DNA of 64,000 nt from Curtobacterium sp. MCBD17_035 (lineage in GTDB: Bacteria; Actinomycetota; Actinomycetes; Actinomycetales; Microbacteriaceae): NCBI RefSeq assembly GCF_003234815.2, contig NZ_CP126279.1, positions 3,100,001-3,164,000 on the forward strand, written 5' to 3'. A model generated the notes under the pieces. The model was not told where the DNA came from, made no database searches, and saw only the letters and a program-made list of their open reading frames with translations. Both the position numbers and the translations under genes were made by a program. This document shows positions 8,859-16,009 of this stretch, piece after piece. How positions within the stretch are numbered: the first letter of the stretch is position 1; each line of letters begins with the position of its first letter.

Positions 8859-9347
8859 TCAGTCCAGCTGCTTGTCGAAGCAGATCGAGAACGGCATCGT
8901 GCGCGCGTACGCCGCGGAGTAGATCGGGATCCGACGCCAGCCGGTCTTGTCGTACAGGGCGACGGCCTCGGGCTGCTTGTCACCGGTCTGCAGGACGAGC
9001 CGGTGTGCGCCGACCTCGCGTCCGACGGCCTCCGACTCGGCCAGGAGGGCCGTGGCGGCACCCTGCCCGCGCGCCGCCGCGAGCACGATCAAGCGCTTGA
9101 GCTCGAGCTCGTCCCCGAGCCACCGCACCGCGATGTGCCCGACGGCCTCGCCGCGCTCGTCGACCGCGAGGATCGCCGTGACGACCGTCTCTGGATCGAC
9201 GTGGAGGGCACGCTCCCGCTCGGCGGCGCGCGCCGGGTCCTCGGTGCCGTCGCCGACCCCGTACCGGGCGTGCATGTCGTCGTCCATGGCGGCGCGGAGC
9301 GCGACGGCCCGCGGGTCCTCCCACGCGACGCGTTCGATGGTGATCAC
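8859..9347 (-). CDS. GNAT-family N-acetyltransferase (162 aa)
   Basis: GTG 9347 start with AGGATGG upstream. The GNAT acetyl-CoA binding motif is visible as LELKRLIVLAAARGQGAATALL (R/Q-x-x-G-x-A loop RGQGAA), followed by the typical LQTGDKQPEAVALYDKTGWRR. The acceptor is unknown. First gene of the operon with nucleoside hydrolase and ribokinase, 8 bases upstream of the hydrolase. Confidence 0.85.
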   Translation of the reverse strand: MITIERVAWEDPRAVALRAAMDDDMHARYGVGDGTEDPARAAERERALHVDPETVVTAILAVDERGEAVGHIAVRWLGDELELKRLIVLAAARGQGAATALLAESEAVGREVGAHRLVLQTGDKQPEAVALYDKTGWRRIPIYSAAYARTMPFSICFDKQLD

Positions 9348-9396
9348 GACGGACCATCCTCGCAGGTGCGGGCGGCCCTCCCGACCCGCACGCCGC

Positions 9397-9879
9397 TCAG
9401 CGGCGGTCGGTCAGGTCCTCGTCGACGACGTCGACCTCCTCGTGCCCGACGGTCTCGGTGAGCGACCGTTGCTCGGTCACCACGTCCGTGACCACGCGCA
9501 CACGCTCCACGGGGACGACGCGGGTGACGACCTCCACCTGCTCCTCGTGCAACACCAGCTCGATCGCGTCGCCCGAGCCGATCGGGAGGACCGTGCCCGC
9601 GTCGACGACGTCGGTCCCGTCGAGCGGCTCCTCCTCGACGCGGAGTTCCTCACGCCGCACGGTGACGGTGACGGTCCGCTCCTCGGACACGATCACCTTG
9701 CGGATCCGCACACGGCGCACCGGCACGGCCTCCGTGCGCACGACGAGCCGCTCCTCCGACCGGGTCACGGCGACATCGTCAGCGCCCGGGTCGAGGATGC
9801 GGTCCGCGCGTCCCGCGAGGGAGGTCCCGTCGATGGGGTCCTGGTCGTCCGGGTACGGCGTTGCGTCGACGTCGGTCAC
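9397..9879 (-). CDS. DUF2382 (YsnF/AvaK-like) stress-associated protein (160 aa)
   Basis: The product is built of alternating charged beta-like segments (RSEERLVVRTE, RRVRIRKVIVSEER, VTVRREELRVEEEPL), the hallmark of the DUF2382 domain found in YsnF-type stress proteins. The GTG start at 9879 lies 4 bases after the stop of the HAD phosphatase gene, so the two are probably co-transcribed. The biochemical role is unknown. Confidence 0.75.
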   Translation of the reverse strand: MTDVDATPYPDDQDPIDGTSLAGRADRILDPGADDVAVTRSEERLVVRTEAVPVRRVRIRKVIVSEERTVTVTVRREELRVEEEPLDGTDVVDAGTVLPIGSGDAIELVLHEEQVEVVTRVVPVERVRVVTDVVTEQRSLTETVGHEEVDVVDEDLTDRR

Positions 9880-9883
9880 GTCG

Positions 9884-10561
9884 TCACGCCCCCAGCTGTC
9901 CGATGGGGCTGTCGTCGATCCCGGCGAGGATCGCGGCCGGATCGTCGAACACGGCCACGGCCCCGGCCTCACGGAGCTCCGCCTCGGAGATGCCGCCGGA
10001 CAGCACGCCGATCGCGGCGACGCCGGCACGGCCCGCGGCGATGACGTCCCACTTGGAGTCACCGACCATGATCGCGTGGTCGGGATCGGCCCCGGAGCGC
10101 TCGAGCGCGAGCTGGATGATCCCGGGGTCCGGCTTCGCCTGCTCGACGTCACCGCCGCTCGTCACGACCTCGATCGTGTCCTCGATCTGCAGGAGCTCGC
10201 GGAGGATGGCGAGCTCGGCCTCGGGCGCGCTCGTCGCGAGGACGACCTTGTGCCCGCGGCGGGCGACCTCCTCGAGCAGGTCGTGCACGCCGGGCAGGAT
10301 GTGCAGCTCCTGGAAGTGCTCCCGGTAGTACGCCGTGTGGAACTCCTTCGCCTGCTTCGCGACGTCCGAGTCCGCGGAGCCCACGAGCTCTTCGAGGAGG
10401 CTCGACGAGTCCATGCCGATGCAGCGGTGGATGCGCCAGGCGTCGACGGGCTGCCCCGCTGCGTGGAAGGCACGCCACCAGGCGTCCACGTGGGGGTAGT
10501 TCGAGTCGGCGAGCGTGCCGTCGATGTCGAAGAGGACGGCGGTCGTGGGGTCGTCGGTCAT
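9884..10561 (-). CDS. HAD-superfamily hydrolase, phosphoglycolate-phosphatase-like (225 aa)
   Basis: ATG 10561 gives the usual family length. Motif I is FDIDGTLADS (nucleophile Asp), motif II lies in VVLATSAPEAE, the Lys of motif III in EQAKPDPG, and motif IV is MVGDSKWD. The helical cap sits between motifs I and II, as in subfamily IA phosphatases. It likely dephosphorylates a small phosphorylated metabolite. Co-directional with the DUF2382 gene downstream. Confidence 0.85.
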   Translation of the reverse strand: MTDDPTTAVLFDIDGTLADSNYPHVDAWWRAFHAAGQPVDAWRIHRCIGMDSSSLLEELVGSADSDVAKQAKEFHTAYYREHFQELHILPGVHDLLEEVARRGHKVVLATSAPEAELAILRELLQIEDTIEVVTSGGDVEQAKPDPGIIQLALERSGADPDHAIMVGDSKWDVIAAGRAGVAAIGVLSGGISEAELREAGAVAVFDDPAAILAGIDDSPIGQLGA

Positions 10562-10625
10562 GCTCCGAGCCAACTCCTCGACCGTCGTCCCCGTCGTCAG
10601 TGTCCTCAGGCTCGTCGTCCCCCGG

Positions 10626-11270
10626 TCAGAGTTCGACCGACTCGCCGACCGGGAGGGTCGACATCGGCACGCCGCCGAGGCCGTCCTCACCGAGGAACTG
10701 AACGGTCGACTGCTGCCCGGGCTCGCTGAGGAGCAGCTCGTGGATCTGGATGGCGCGCTCGGGACGGACCTCGCGGACGTAGTCGACGGCCTCCCGCATG
10801 TGCGACCACGGGCCGCTCGTCGGCATGAGCAGCGTCGGCACGGCGACCCCGGGCACGAGGTAGGCGTCGCCCGGGTGGAAGACGATGCCGTCGACGAGGT
10901 ACCCGACGTTCGGGATCGTCGGGATGTCCGGGTGGATGACGGCGTGGGTCTCGCCGAACACCCGCACCTCGACGGTGCCCACGGTGAACGTGTCGCCCGC
11001 GCCGACCGTCACGACCCGGCCGTCGTGGTCGCCGCCGATCTGGTCCGCGACACCCTCGGGCACGTAGGCGCGGAGCTCCGGGGCGGCGTCGAGTCCGGCG
11101 CGGAGGGCGTCGGTGTCGAGGTGGTCGAAGTGCTCGTGCGTGACGAGCACCGCCGTCGCGCCGCGCACGAGCTCGGCGGACTCGGGCGTGAACGTCCCGG
11201 GATCGATGACGATCGTCACGTCGTCCTGCTCGAGCACGACGGTCGCGTGGTTGTACTTCGTGAGCCGCAT
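10626..11270 (-). CDS. Metallo-beta-lactamase-fold hydrolase, UlaG-like (214 aa)
   Basis: ATG 11270 has a strong AGGAGG site directly upstream. The zinc motif THEHFDH (HxHxDH) lies near residues 50-56, with downstream metal ligands probably at ETHAVIHPD and HPGDAYL. The family hydrolyses diverse metabolites; the compact 210-residue form is common for UlaG/YcjY-like lactonase or hydrolase proteins. A perfect operator palindrome (11301-11319) sits 31 bases upstream of its start. Confidence 0.82.
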   Translation of the reverse strand: MRLTKYNHATVVLEQDDVTIVIDPGTFTPESAELVRGATAVLVTHEHFDHLDTDALRAGLDAAPELRAYVPEGVADQIGGDHDGRVVTVGAGDTFTVGTVEVRVFGETHAVIHPDIPTIPNVGYLVDGIVFHPGDAYLVPGVAVPTLLMPTSGPWSHMREAVDYVREVRPERAIQIHELLLSEPGQQSTVQFLGEDGLGGVPMSTLPVGESVEL

Positions 11271-11300
11271 GGGTCCTCCTGGTCGTTGGCGTCGGTCAAG

Positions 11301-11319
11301 TGTACAACCATGTTGTACA
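11301..11319. promoter_or_regulatory. Operator palindrome TGTACAAC-CAT-GTTGTACA
   Basis: A perfect 8-bp inverted repeat with a 3-nt centre, 31 bases upstream of the metallo-beta-lactamase start. Palindromes of this size are typical of MarR or TetR dimers, and a MarR gene lies immediately upstream, so autogenous or local control by that MarR protein is a reasonable inference. Confidence 0.65.
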
Positions 11320-11329
11320 CCTTCCTTCC

Positions 11330-11389
11330 GCGAGATCGCAGTCGTCGCCGTTCTGGCAACCGTCCAAGCGGCGACGACTGCGATCTCGC
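11330..11389. repeat. Palindromic intergenic element, copy A
   Basis: A perfect 21-bp inverted repeat (11330-11350 with 11369-11389) around an 18-nt centre. The outer 12 bases GCGAGATCGCAG recur in copies B and C, while the inner arm (TCGTCGCCG) differs. It lies between the end of the marR gene and the metallo-beta-lactamase gene and could terminate marR transcription, but its relatives lie in other contexts. Confidence 0.8.
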
Positions 11390-11412
11390 AGAGGGGAGGC
11401 GGGCGGTGCGGG

Positions 11413-11853
11413 TCAGCCGTCGGTGTGCTGCGCGATGCGGGCGAGGAGTTCGGGCATCCGCTCGAGCGCAGCCCGCTCGTCCGGGTCGAGCTCGGCGTCG
11501 ATCGCCCGCGCCATCCACGACGTCCGTGCCCGACGGTCCGCGGTGAGCGCGAGCCGTCCGGCTTCCGTGATGCCGATGACCGACGCACGCGCATCGGTCG
11601 CGCTGGCGGTGCGCGCGACGTGACCCAGGGCCTCCAGTTCGATGACGGTACGGCTCTGGCCCTGGTGGCGAACGCCGCGGCGCCGCGCCAGGTCGGCCGT
11701 CGTCATCGGACCCTCACGGTCGAGGTGACCGAGGGTGGCCGCGTGGGCCGGCGAGAGCGTGTCGGCGCGACCCCGACCGATGCGGACGAGGGTCCCGATC
11801 GCCGCCCGGAGGCGCTCCGCGAGCTCCTCGGTGCGGTCGTCGGTCCGGTCCAT
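11413..11853 (-). CDS. MarR-family transcriptional regulator (146 aa)
   Basis: Starts at ATG 11853. The winged-helix core is visible as HAATLGHLDREGPMTTADLARRRGV followed by VIELEALGHVARTASATDARASVIGITEAGR (recognition helix and wing), with terminal dimerisation helices. Length is typical for MarR. It is divergent from the phosphotransferase operon (126-base gap) and upstream of the metallo-beta-lactamase gene, whose promoter carries a matching palindrome. The ligand is unknown. Confidence 0.85.
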   Translation of the reverse strand: MDRTDDRTEELAERLRAAIGTLVRIGRGRADTLSPAHAATLGHLDREGPMTTADLARRRGVRHQGQSRTVIELEALGHVARTASATDARASVIGITEAGRLALTADRRARTSWMARAIDAELDPDERAALERMPELLARIAQHTDG

Positions 11854-11979
11854 GGGTCCGACGGTACTGCGCCCGGCTCCCCCAGGCGACGCGGGTGCGG
11901 GCGGTCCGAGGCAATCGATGACGCGTACCGTGTCGAACCACCACCAGGCCGCGACGCAGCGCGCCGGAAGGAGCACGGC

Positions 11980-13155
11980 ATGAGCACCGATCCCTGGGCA
12001 CCACACCACCTGGAACCCGCCGTCGCGGCGGCCCTCGACCGCAAGCGCGCACACCGTGGCACCACGACGTACGTCCTGAGCCAGCTCGACGACCTCGCCG
12101 CACGGCTCGACGCGTTCCTCGTGCGCCGCGTCGACGGGACGTTCTCGGTGCGGGACCTCGAACGGCTGCCGGGTGGCGCCTCGAAGGAGCAGTTCGTGTT
12201 CACGCTCGACCGCGTCGTCGACGGCGAGCCCCGCTCCGACCGCCTCGTGCTCCGGATGGACCCCCTCGGATCGCCGGTCGAGAGTTCGCGTCGACGGGAG
12301 GCCGACGTCCTGCGGATGGTGCACGGTGTCCTGCCCGTCCCCGAGCTGCACTGGGCCACCGACGACGCCGATGAGCTCGGCGCCCCGTCGCTCATCTCGG
12401 AGTTCGTGTCCGGCGTCACCGGCCCCGCCGATGCTCCGACCACCGCGTCCGGGCTCGGCGTCACGTACGGGCCGCGGCTCCGCCCGGTGCTCGCCGAGCA
12501 GTTCGTCGAGCACCTCGCCGCGCTCCACACCGTGGACTGGAGCGCGCACGAGCTCGAGGCGTTCGAACGCCCGCGTCCGGGGACCACCGACGCGCTCGAC
12601 TGGCGGCTCGCGGCGATCGACCGGGCGTGGGACGACGACGCCTTCGCGCCGCACCCCACCGTGGCACTCGTCCGCGACTGGCTGTGGCGGAACCGACCGA
12701 CGGTCGACACGGTCTCGGTCGTGCACGGGGACTACCGCAACGGCAACTTCCTGTTCGACGAGAAGAGCGGGCGTGTCACGGCCGTCCTGGACTGGGAGCT
12801 GACGTACCTCGGCGACCGGCACCACGACCTCGCCTACATCATGATGGAGGGCTGGGGCGAGCGGGACGAGGCCACCGGCACGTTCTGGTGCTCGGCTCTC
12901 GTCACCGAGGACGACCTCATCGCGCAGTACGAGGCACGGTCGGGCCTCAGCGTCGACCGCGAACGACTCCGCTACTACCTCGTGCTCAACATGTACTGGG
13001 CCATCGTCGCGCTCACGGCGGCGCTCCCCCGCAACGCCGCCGAGGAGCTCACACACCTCGCCGTCATGGGCAACTTCCTGACCGGCCTCGGCACCTACTA
13101 CATCGACCGCGTCAACGAGATCGTCGCGACCGAACCGATCGGAGCACCCGCGTGA
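11980..13155 (+). CDS. APH-like phosphotransferase (391 aa)
   Basis: ATG 11980 with GGAAGGAG upstream. The kinase catalytic loop is VVHGDYRNGNFLFD (HGDxxxxN) and the metal motif VLDWELTYLGD; the N-lobe begins LPGGASKEQFVFTL. This subgroup (ACAD10/aminoglycoside phosphotransferase-like) is often linked to lipid or acyl-CoA metabolism rather than antibiotic resistance. The TGA overlaps the GTG of the next gene and the whole three-gene unit is tightly coupled, so the kinase probably acts on the same unknown substrate as its partners. Confidence 0.82.
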   Translation: MSTDPWAPHHLEPAVAAALDRKRAHRGTTTYVLSQLDDLAARLDAFLVRRVDGTFSVRDLERLPGGASKEQFVFTLDRVVDGEPRSDRLVLRMDPLGSPVESSRRREADVLRMVHGVLPVPELHWATDDADELGAPSLISEFVSGVTGPADAPTTASGLGVTYGPRLRPVLAEQFVEHLAALHTVDWSAHELEAFERPRPGTTDALDWRLAAIDRAWDDDAFAPHPTVALVRDWLWRNRPTVDTVSVVHGDYRNGNFLFDEKSGRVTAVLDWELTYLGDRHHDLAYIMMEGWGERDEATGTFWCSALVTEDDLIAQYEARSGLSVDRERLRYYLVLNMYWAIVALTAALPRNAAEELTHLAVMGNFLTGLGTYYIDRVNEIVATEPIGAPA

Positions 13156-13721
13156 TCCCGTCCGTCGCCCAGCAGCTCCTCGCCGTCCGCCGGACCATGG
13201 CCACGACCGTGCTGCCCGCCATCGACCCCGCACAACCGTTCGCCGCCGAGCAGGCCGGGCTCATCCTCGCCACGCTCGACCGCGTGCTCGACGTGCAGGC
13301 CTCGGAGTACCGCTACGACGTCGTCGAGCACGCCGACGCCACCGCGCTCGAACAGGCACTCGCCGCGCTCGGGTCCGCGGACGCGCCGTCCGCGGGTGCC
13401 GACACCGGCGACGTGCGGGACGCCGACTCCGACGACACCGAGGCGCCCGACGACCTCGACGAGCTCCGTGCGAGCACCACGGCGGCCGCGAAGCGTGCGG
13501 AGCGACGCTTCCGGGACCTGCTCACCACGGACCGGGCGGACGCCGCACGGGCCCTCATGGCGCACGCCGCACGTCGGAGCACCGAGCGCGAGCTCGCGGC
13601 GGCCCGCATGACCGGGTTCCCGCACGCGGTGGGGTCGATCGCCGAGGTCCTGGCGCGGCAGGCGACCAGCTCGTTCGGGGACGTCGCGGTGCCGGCGGAC
13701 GGCGAGGTCACGACGCGATGA
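13152..13721 (+). CDS. DUF6285-like protein (189 aa)
   Basis: The GTG start at 13152 overlaps the preceding TGA (GTGA). Helical, Ala/Arg/Asp-rich protein: residues 5-45 (QQLLAVRRTMATTVLPAI ... ILATLDRVLD) resemble the domain that accompanies ACAD10-type phosphotransferases. The middle contains an acidic low-complexity loop (GDVRDADSDDTEAPDD). No catalytic motif is visible. Its function is unknown; the overlaps on both sides suggest a complex or shared pathway with its neighbours. Confidence 0.6.
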   Translation: MIPSVAQQLLAVRRTMATTVLPAIDPAQPFAAEQAGLILATLDRVLDVQASEYRYDVVEHADATALEQALAALGSADAPSAGADTGDVRDADSDDTEAPDDLDELRASTTAAAKRAERRFRDLLTTDRADAARALMAHAARRSTERELAAARMTGFPHAVGSIAEVLARQATSSFGDVAVPADGEVTTR

Positions 13722-14719
13722 TCACCGCCCGCGACCTCGACTACCACCCCCACGACCCGTCCGCGACGAACTGGGCCGAGACACTCGTGTGCGTGTTCAG
13801 CGTGCCCGAGGCGGGCATCCTCGGCAACGCCTACGTGCTCGTCCGTCCCGAGGTCGGCGCCGCGATCTCGTCGGTCGTCGTGCACGGTGGGTTCGCGACA
13901 CACGCGCACGACATGGACTTCGTCGACCCGCAGGTGCACATGCCGGCGCCCGAGCGCTTCTCCGACTTCACGTTGCCGAGCGGGCTGTCCCTGCACGCGG
14001 ACGCAGCGCCGCGGGACTTCTCGGTCCAGTACGAGAGCAACACCCCCGGCGCCTGCTCGCTCGACCTCCGGTTCGCCGCGATCGCCGACCCGTTCGACAC
14101 ACACGACCCCGCGCAGAACCCCCTCGTCGTCCCCGACGGAGCGATGGACACCGGCCTCGGCGACGTGTGGGCCAACGGGCACATGGACGCGGTCGGGCGT
14201 GTGACCGGCGAACTCGTGCTCCGCGGTCAGCGCTACGCGGTCGACTGCGTGGAGGGCATGGACCGGAGCTGGGGCCCTCGTACCGAGGTCGGCACCGCCG
14301 CGGCGGCGTGGATCCACGTGACGCTCGGCCCCGAGTTCGCGCTCCACGTCGCGATGGCGATGTCGATCGACGACGCCGGGGTGGTGCACTACGACGGCAT
14401 GCGGTTCGGCTACGTCGTCGAGGACGGCGAGCTGCACGGACTGACCGACGCGTCGGTCGAGGCCGCCCGCGTCGACATGGTGCCGGTGAGCAACCACATC
14501 ATGGCGACGGACGTCCGCGGCCGCCGGTACGAGTTCCACGGCAGCGCCGTCGGCGGGTACCCGTGGCACCAGTTCAGCCCGGCCTACGTCTGCTACCAGA
14601 GCCTCATGCGGTACGAGTCGGACGGCCGGGTCGGGTACGCCGAGCACGGTGACGTGTTCGGGATCGAGTACCTCGCCGCACGCCGATCAGCCGCGGGACG
14701 CCGGGCCCGCACGGCCTGA
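13718..14719 (+). CDS. AttH-like/lipocalin-type beta protein (DUF7064/7065-like), 333 aa
   Basis: Starts at ATG 13718 overlapping the preceding TGA (ATGA). The sequence is beta-rich with many aromatic residues and short charged turns (GQRYAVDCVEGMDRSWGPRTE, AWIHVTLGPEFALHVAMAMS), the pattern seen in AttH/CrtC-like double-lipocalin folds that hydrate or bind hydrophobic substrates. There is no signal peptide. Third member of the phosphotransferase operon; a bidirectional terminator follows. The specific reaction is not known. Confidence 0.6.
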   Translation: MITARDLDYHPHDPSATNWAETLVCVFSVPEAGILGNAYVLVRPEVGAAISSVVVHGGFATHAHDMDFVDPQVHMPAPERFSDFTLPSGLSLHADAAPRDFSVQYESNTPGACSLDLRFAAIADPFDTHDPAQNPLVVPDGAMDTGLGDVWANGHMDAVGRVTGELVLRGQRYAVDCVEGMDRSWGPRTEVGTAAAAWIHVTLGPEFALHVAMAMSIDDAGVVHYDGMRFGYVVEDGELHGLTDASVEAARVDMVPVSNHIMATDVRGRRYEFHGSAVGGYPWHQFSPAYVCYQSLMRYESDGRVGYAEHGDVFGIEYLAARRSAAGRRARTA

Positions 14720-14758
14720 CCGCCAGGCGGTCGCGCGGTCGGAGGACCAGCGCCGCAG

Positions 14759-14817
14759 GCGAGGGTGCACGACCCGCCGCACGCCATGAGCGGCAGCGGC
14801 GCGTCGTGCACCCTCGC
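14759..14817. terminator. Strong bidirectional terminator between convergent operons
   Basis: A perfect 15-bp stem (14759-14773 with 14803-14817, GCGAGGGTGCACGAC and complement) encloses a smaller GCCGC/GCGGC hairpin. It lies between the AttH-like gene (plus) and the DUF2795 gene (minus). Confidence 0.8.
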
Positions 14818-14831
14818 GGAGCGGACCGGCC

Positions 14832-15026
14832 TCAGTCGACGTCCGACACCGCGCTCGACACGGCGGTCGGCGCGTCGTACTCCTGGTCCGGGATCTGCTT
14901 GAGCGCGTTGAGCACGTCGTCGTCGGCGCCCTCCTTCTCGGCCGTCGAGACGATGGTGTCCTTCGAGGCGGGGTAGTCGATCCCGCTCAGGAACTTCTGG
15001 ATCTGGATCGGGTTCGGCGTTGCCAT
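14832..15026 (-). CDS. DUF2795 protein (64 aa)
   Basis: ATG 15026 with GAGGAG upstream. The sequence NPIQIQKFLSGIDYPASKDTIVSTAEKEGADDDVLNALKQIPD fits the small alpha-helical DUF2795 family common in actinobacteria, which has no assigned function. An acidic Ser/Ala-rich tail ends the protein. It lies 77 bases downstream of the glycosyltransferase operon and has its own ribosome binding site. Confidence 0.8.
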   Translation of the reverse strand: MATPNPIQIQKFLSGIDYPASKDTIVSTAEKEGADDDVLNALKQIPDQEYDAPTAVSSAVSDVD

Positions 15027-15103
15027 GGGGTTCTCCTCGTCGTTCGTTCCACCGGATGGTCGGACGACCACCCGTTCGTCACCCGGGAGGGACCGGGTGC
15101 GGC

Positions 15104-16009
15104 TCAGGGCTCCCGTCGTCCGACACCGAGCGCCTGCTCGGCGTCGATCGGGGGGAGGAGGACGTCCGGCGCGTCGACCGACCGGTCCGTCACGGTCGTC
15201 GGGGACTCGAGGTGCACGGCGCCCGACGGCACGATGCCGACGCCGCCCGCGCGCTCCATCACGCGCCACTGCGCGACGACGTCCTCGCCCGCGTGGCCCG
15301 TCGGGAGTTCCCGCCAGAAGTCGAAGCCGCCCGCGTCGAGGAGCACCGCGCGGTCGTACAGCACGCACGCGCCGACCCACGCGACCCGGTAGGGCACCCA
15401 CCCGCCGTGCGGGACGTCGAGGTCCGCGGCGATGTGGGCGAGGTTCGCGGCGTTGTGGAGCTGCCAGCGGTCGTGGCCGGGCGTGCCGCGCCGGATGACC
15501 TCCGGCACGACCGGCCCGTCCCACCGCTCGAACGTCGTCTGCTGGTGCGGTCGCCGGTCGTCGAGGTACGACAGCCCCTGCACCGCGGACCCGACGAACC
15601 CGCAGCCGAGCTGCCGGATCGCGTCGAGCATGCGGGCGATCGAGTCGCGCTCGAGCCACACGTCGTCGTCGAGGAACAGCACGTACGGCGCGGTCGCGTG
15701 CTCGAGCAGGAACTGCCGGTGCTCGGCGAGCCCGTGCCGCTCGGGGTGCCGCAGGACGAGCGGCTGGCGGCCCTGGGCCTCCAGGACGCGGAGCATCGCC
15801 TGCACGCTCGGGTCGGCGAGCGGCGCACCGTCGACCGACTGGTCGCTGAGGACGAGCCGGAACGTCGGCTCGTCCTGCCCGGCGAGCCCGGCGAGCGTCG
15901 TGGCGAGCTCGGTGACCCGTCCGGCGGTCGGCACGAGCACGTCGACCACGGGCTCCGGTGCCGGCCGGGAGGCCCGTCCCCACTCGCCCGACCAGCGTGC
16001 GGCCGTCAC
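15104..16009 (-). CDS. Family 2 glycosyltransferase (301 aa)
   Basis: GTG 16009 overlaps the hldE stop (GTGA). GT-A features: VDVLVPTAGRVTELATTL at the N-terminus, the DxD motif in VLFLDDDVWLE, and a later acidic segment GHAGEDVVAQWRVME that may hold the catalytic base. No transmembrane helix is present, so it is cytoplasmic. Because it shares an operon with hldE, it may act on a heptose-containing glycan, but its donor sugar is not determined by the sequence. Confidence 0.82.
   Translation of the reverse strand: MTAARWSGEWGRASRPAPEPVVDVLVPTAGRVTELATTLAGLAGQDEPTFRLVLSDQSVDGAPLADPSVQAMLRVLEAQGRQPLVLRHPERHGLAEHRQFLLEHATAPYVLFLDDDVWLERDSIARMLDAIRQLGCGFVGSAVQGLSYLDDRRPHQQTTFERWDGPVVPEVIRRGTPGHDRWQLHNAANLAHIAADLDVPHGGWVPYRVAWVGACVLYDRAVLLDAGGFDFWRELPTGHAGEDVVAQWRVMERAGGVGIVPSGAVHLESPTTVTDRSVDAPDVLLPPIDAEQALGVGRREP

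Noticed and set aside
7865-9061. Upstream extension of the ribokinase frame
   Set aside because: It runs antisense-like through the nucleoside hydrolase gene with low-complexity Arg/Pro content; the GTG at 7864 overlapping the previous stop is the natural start.
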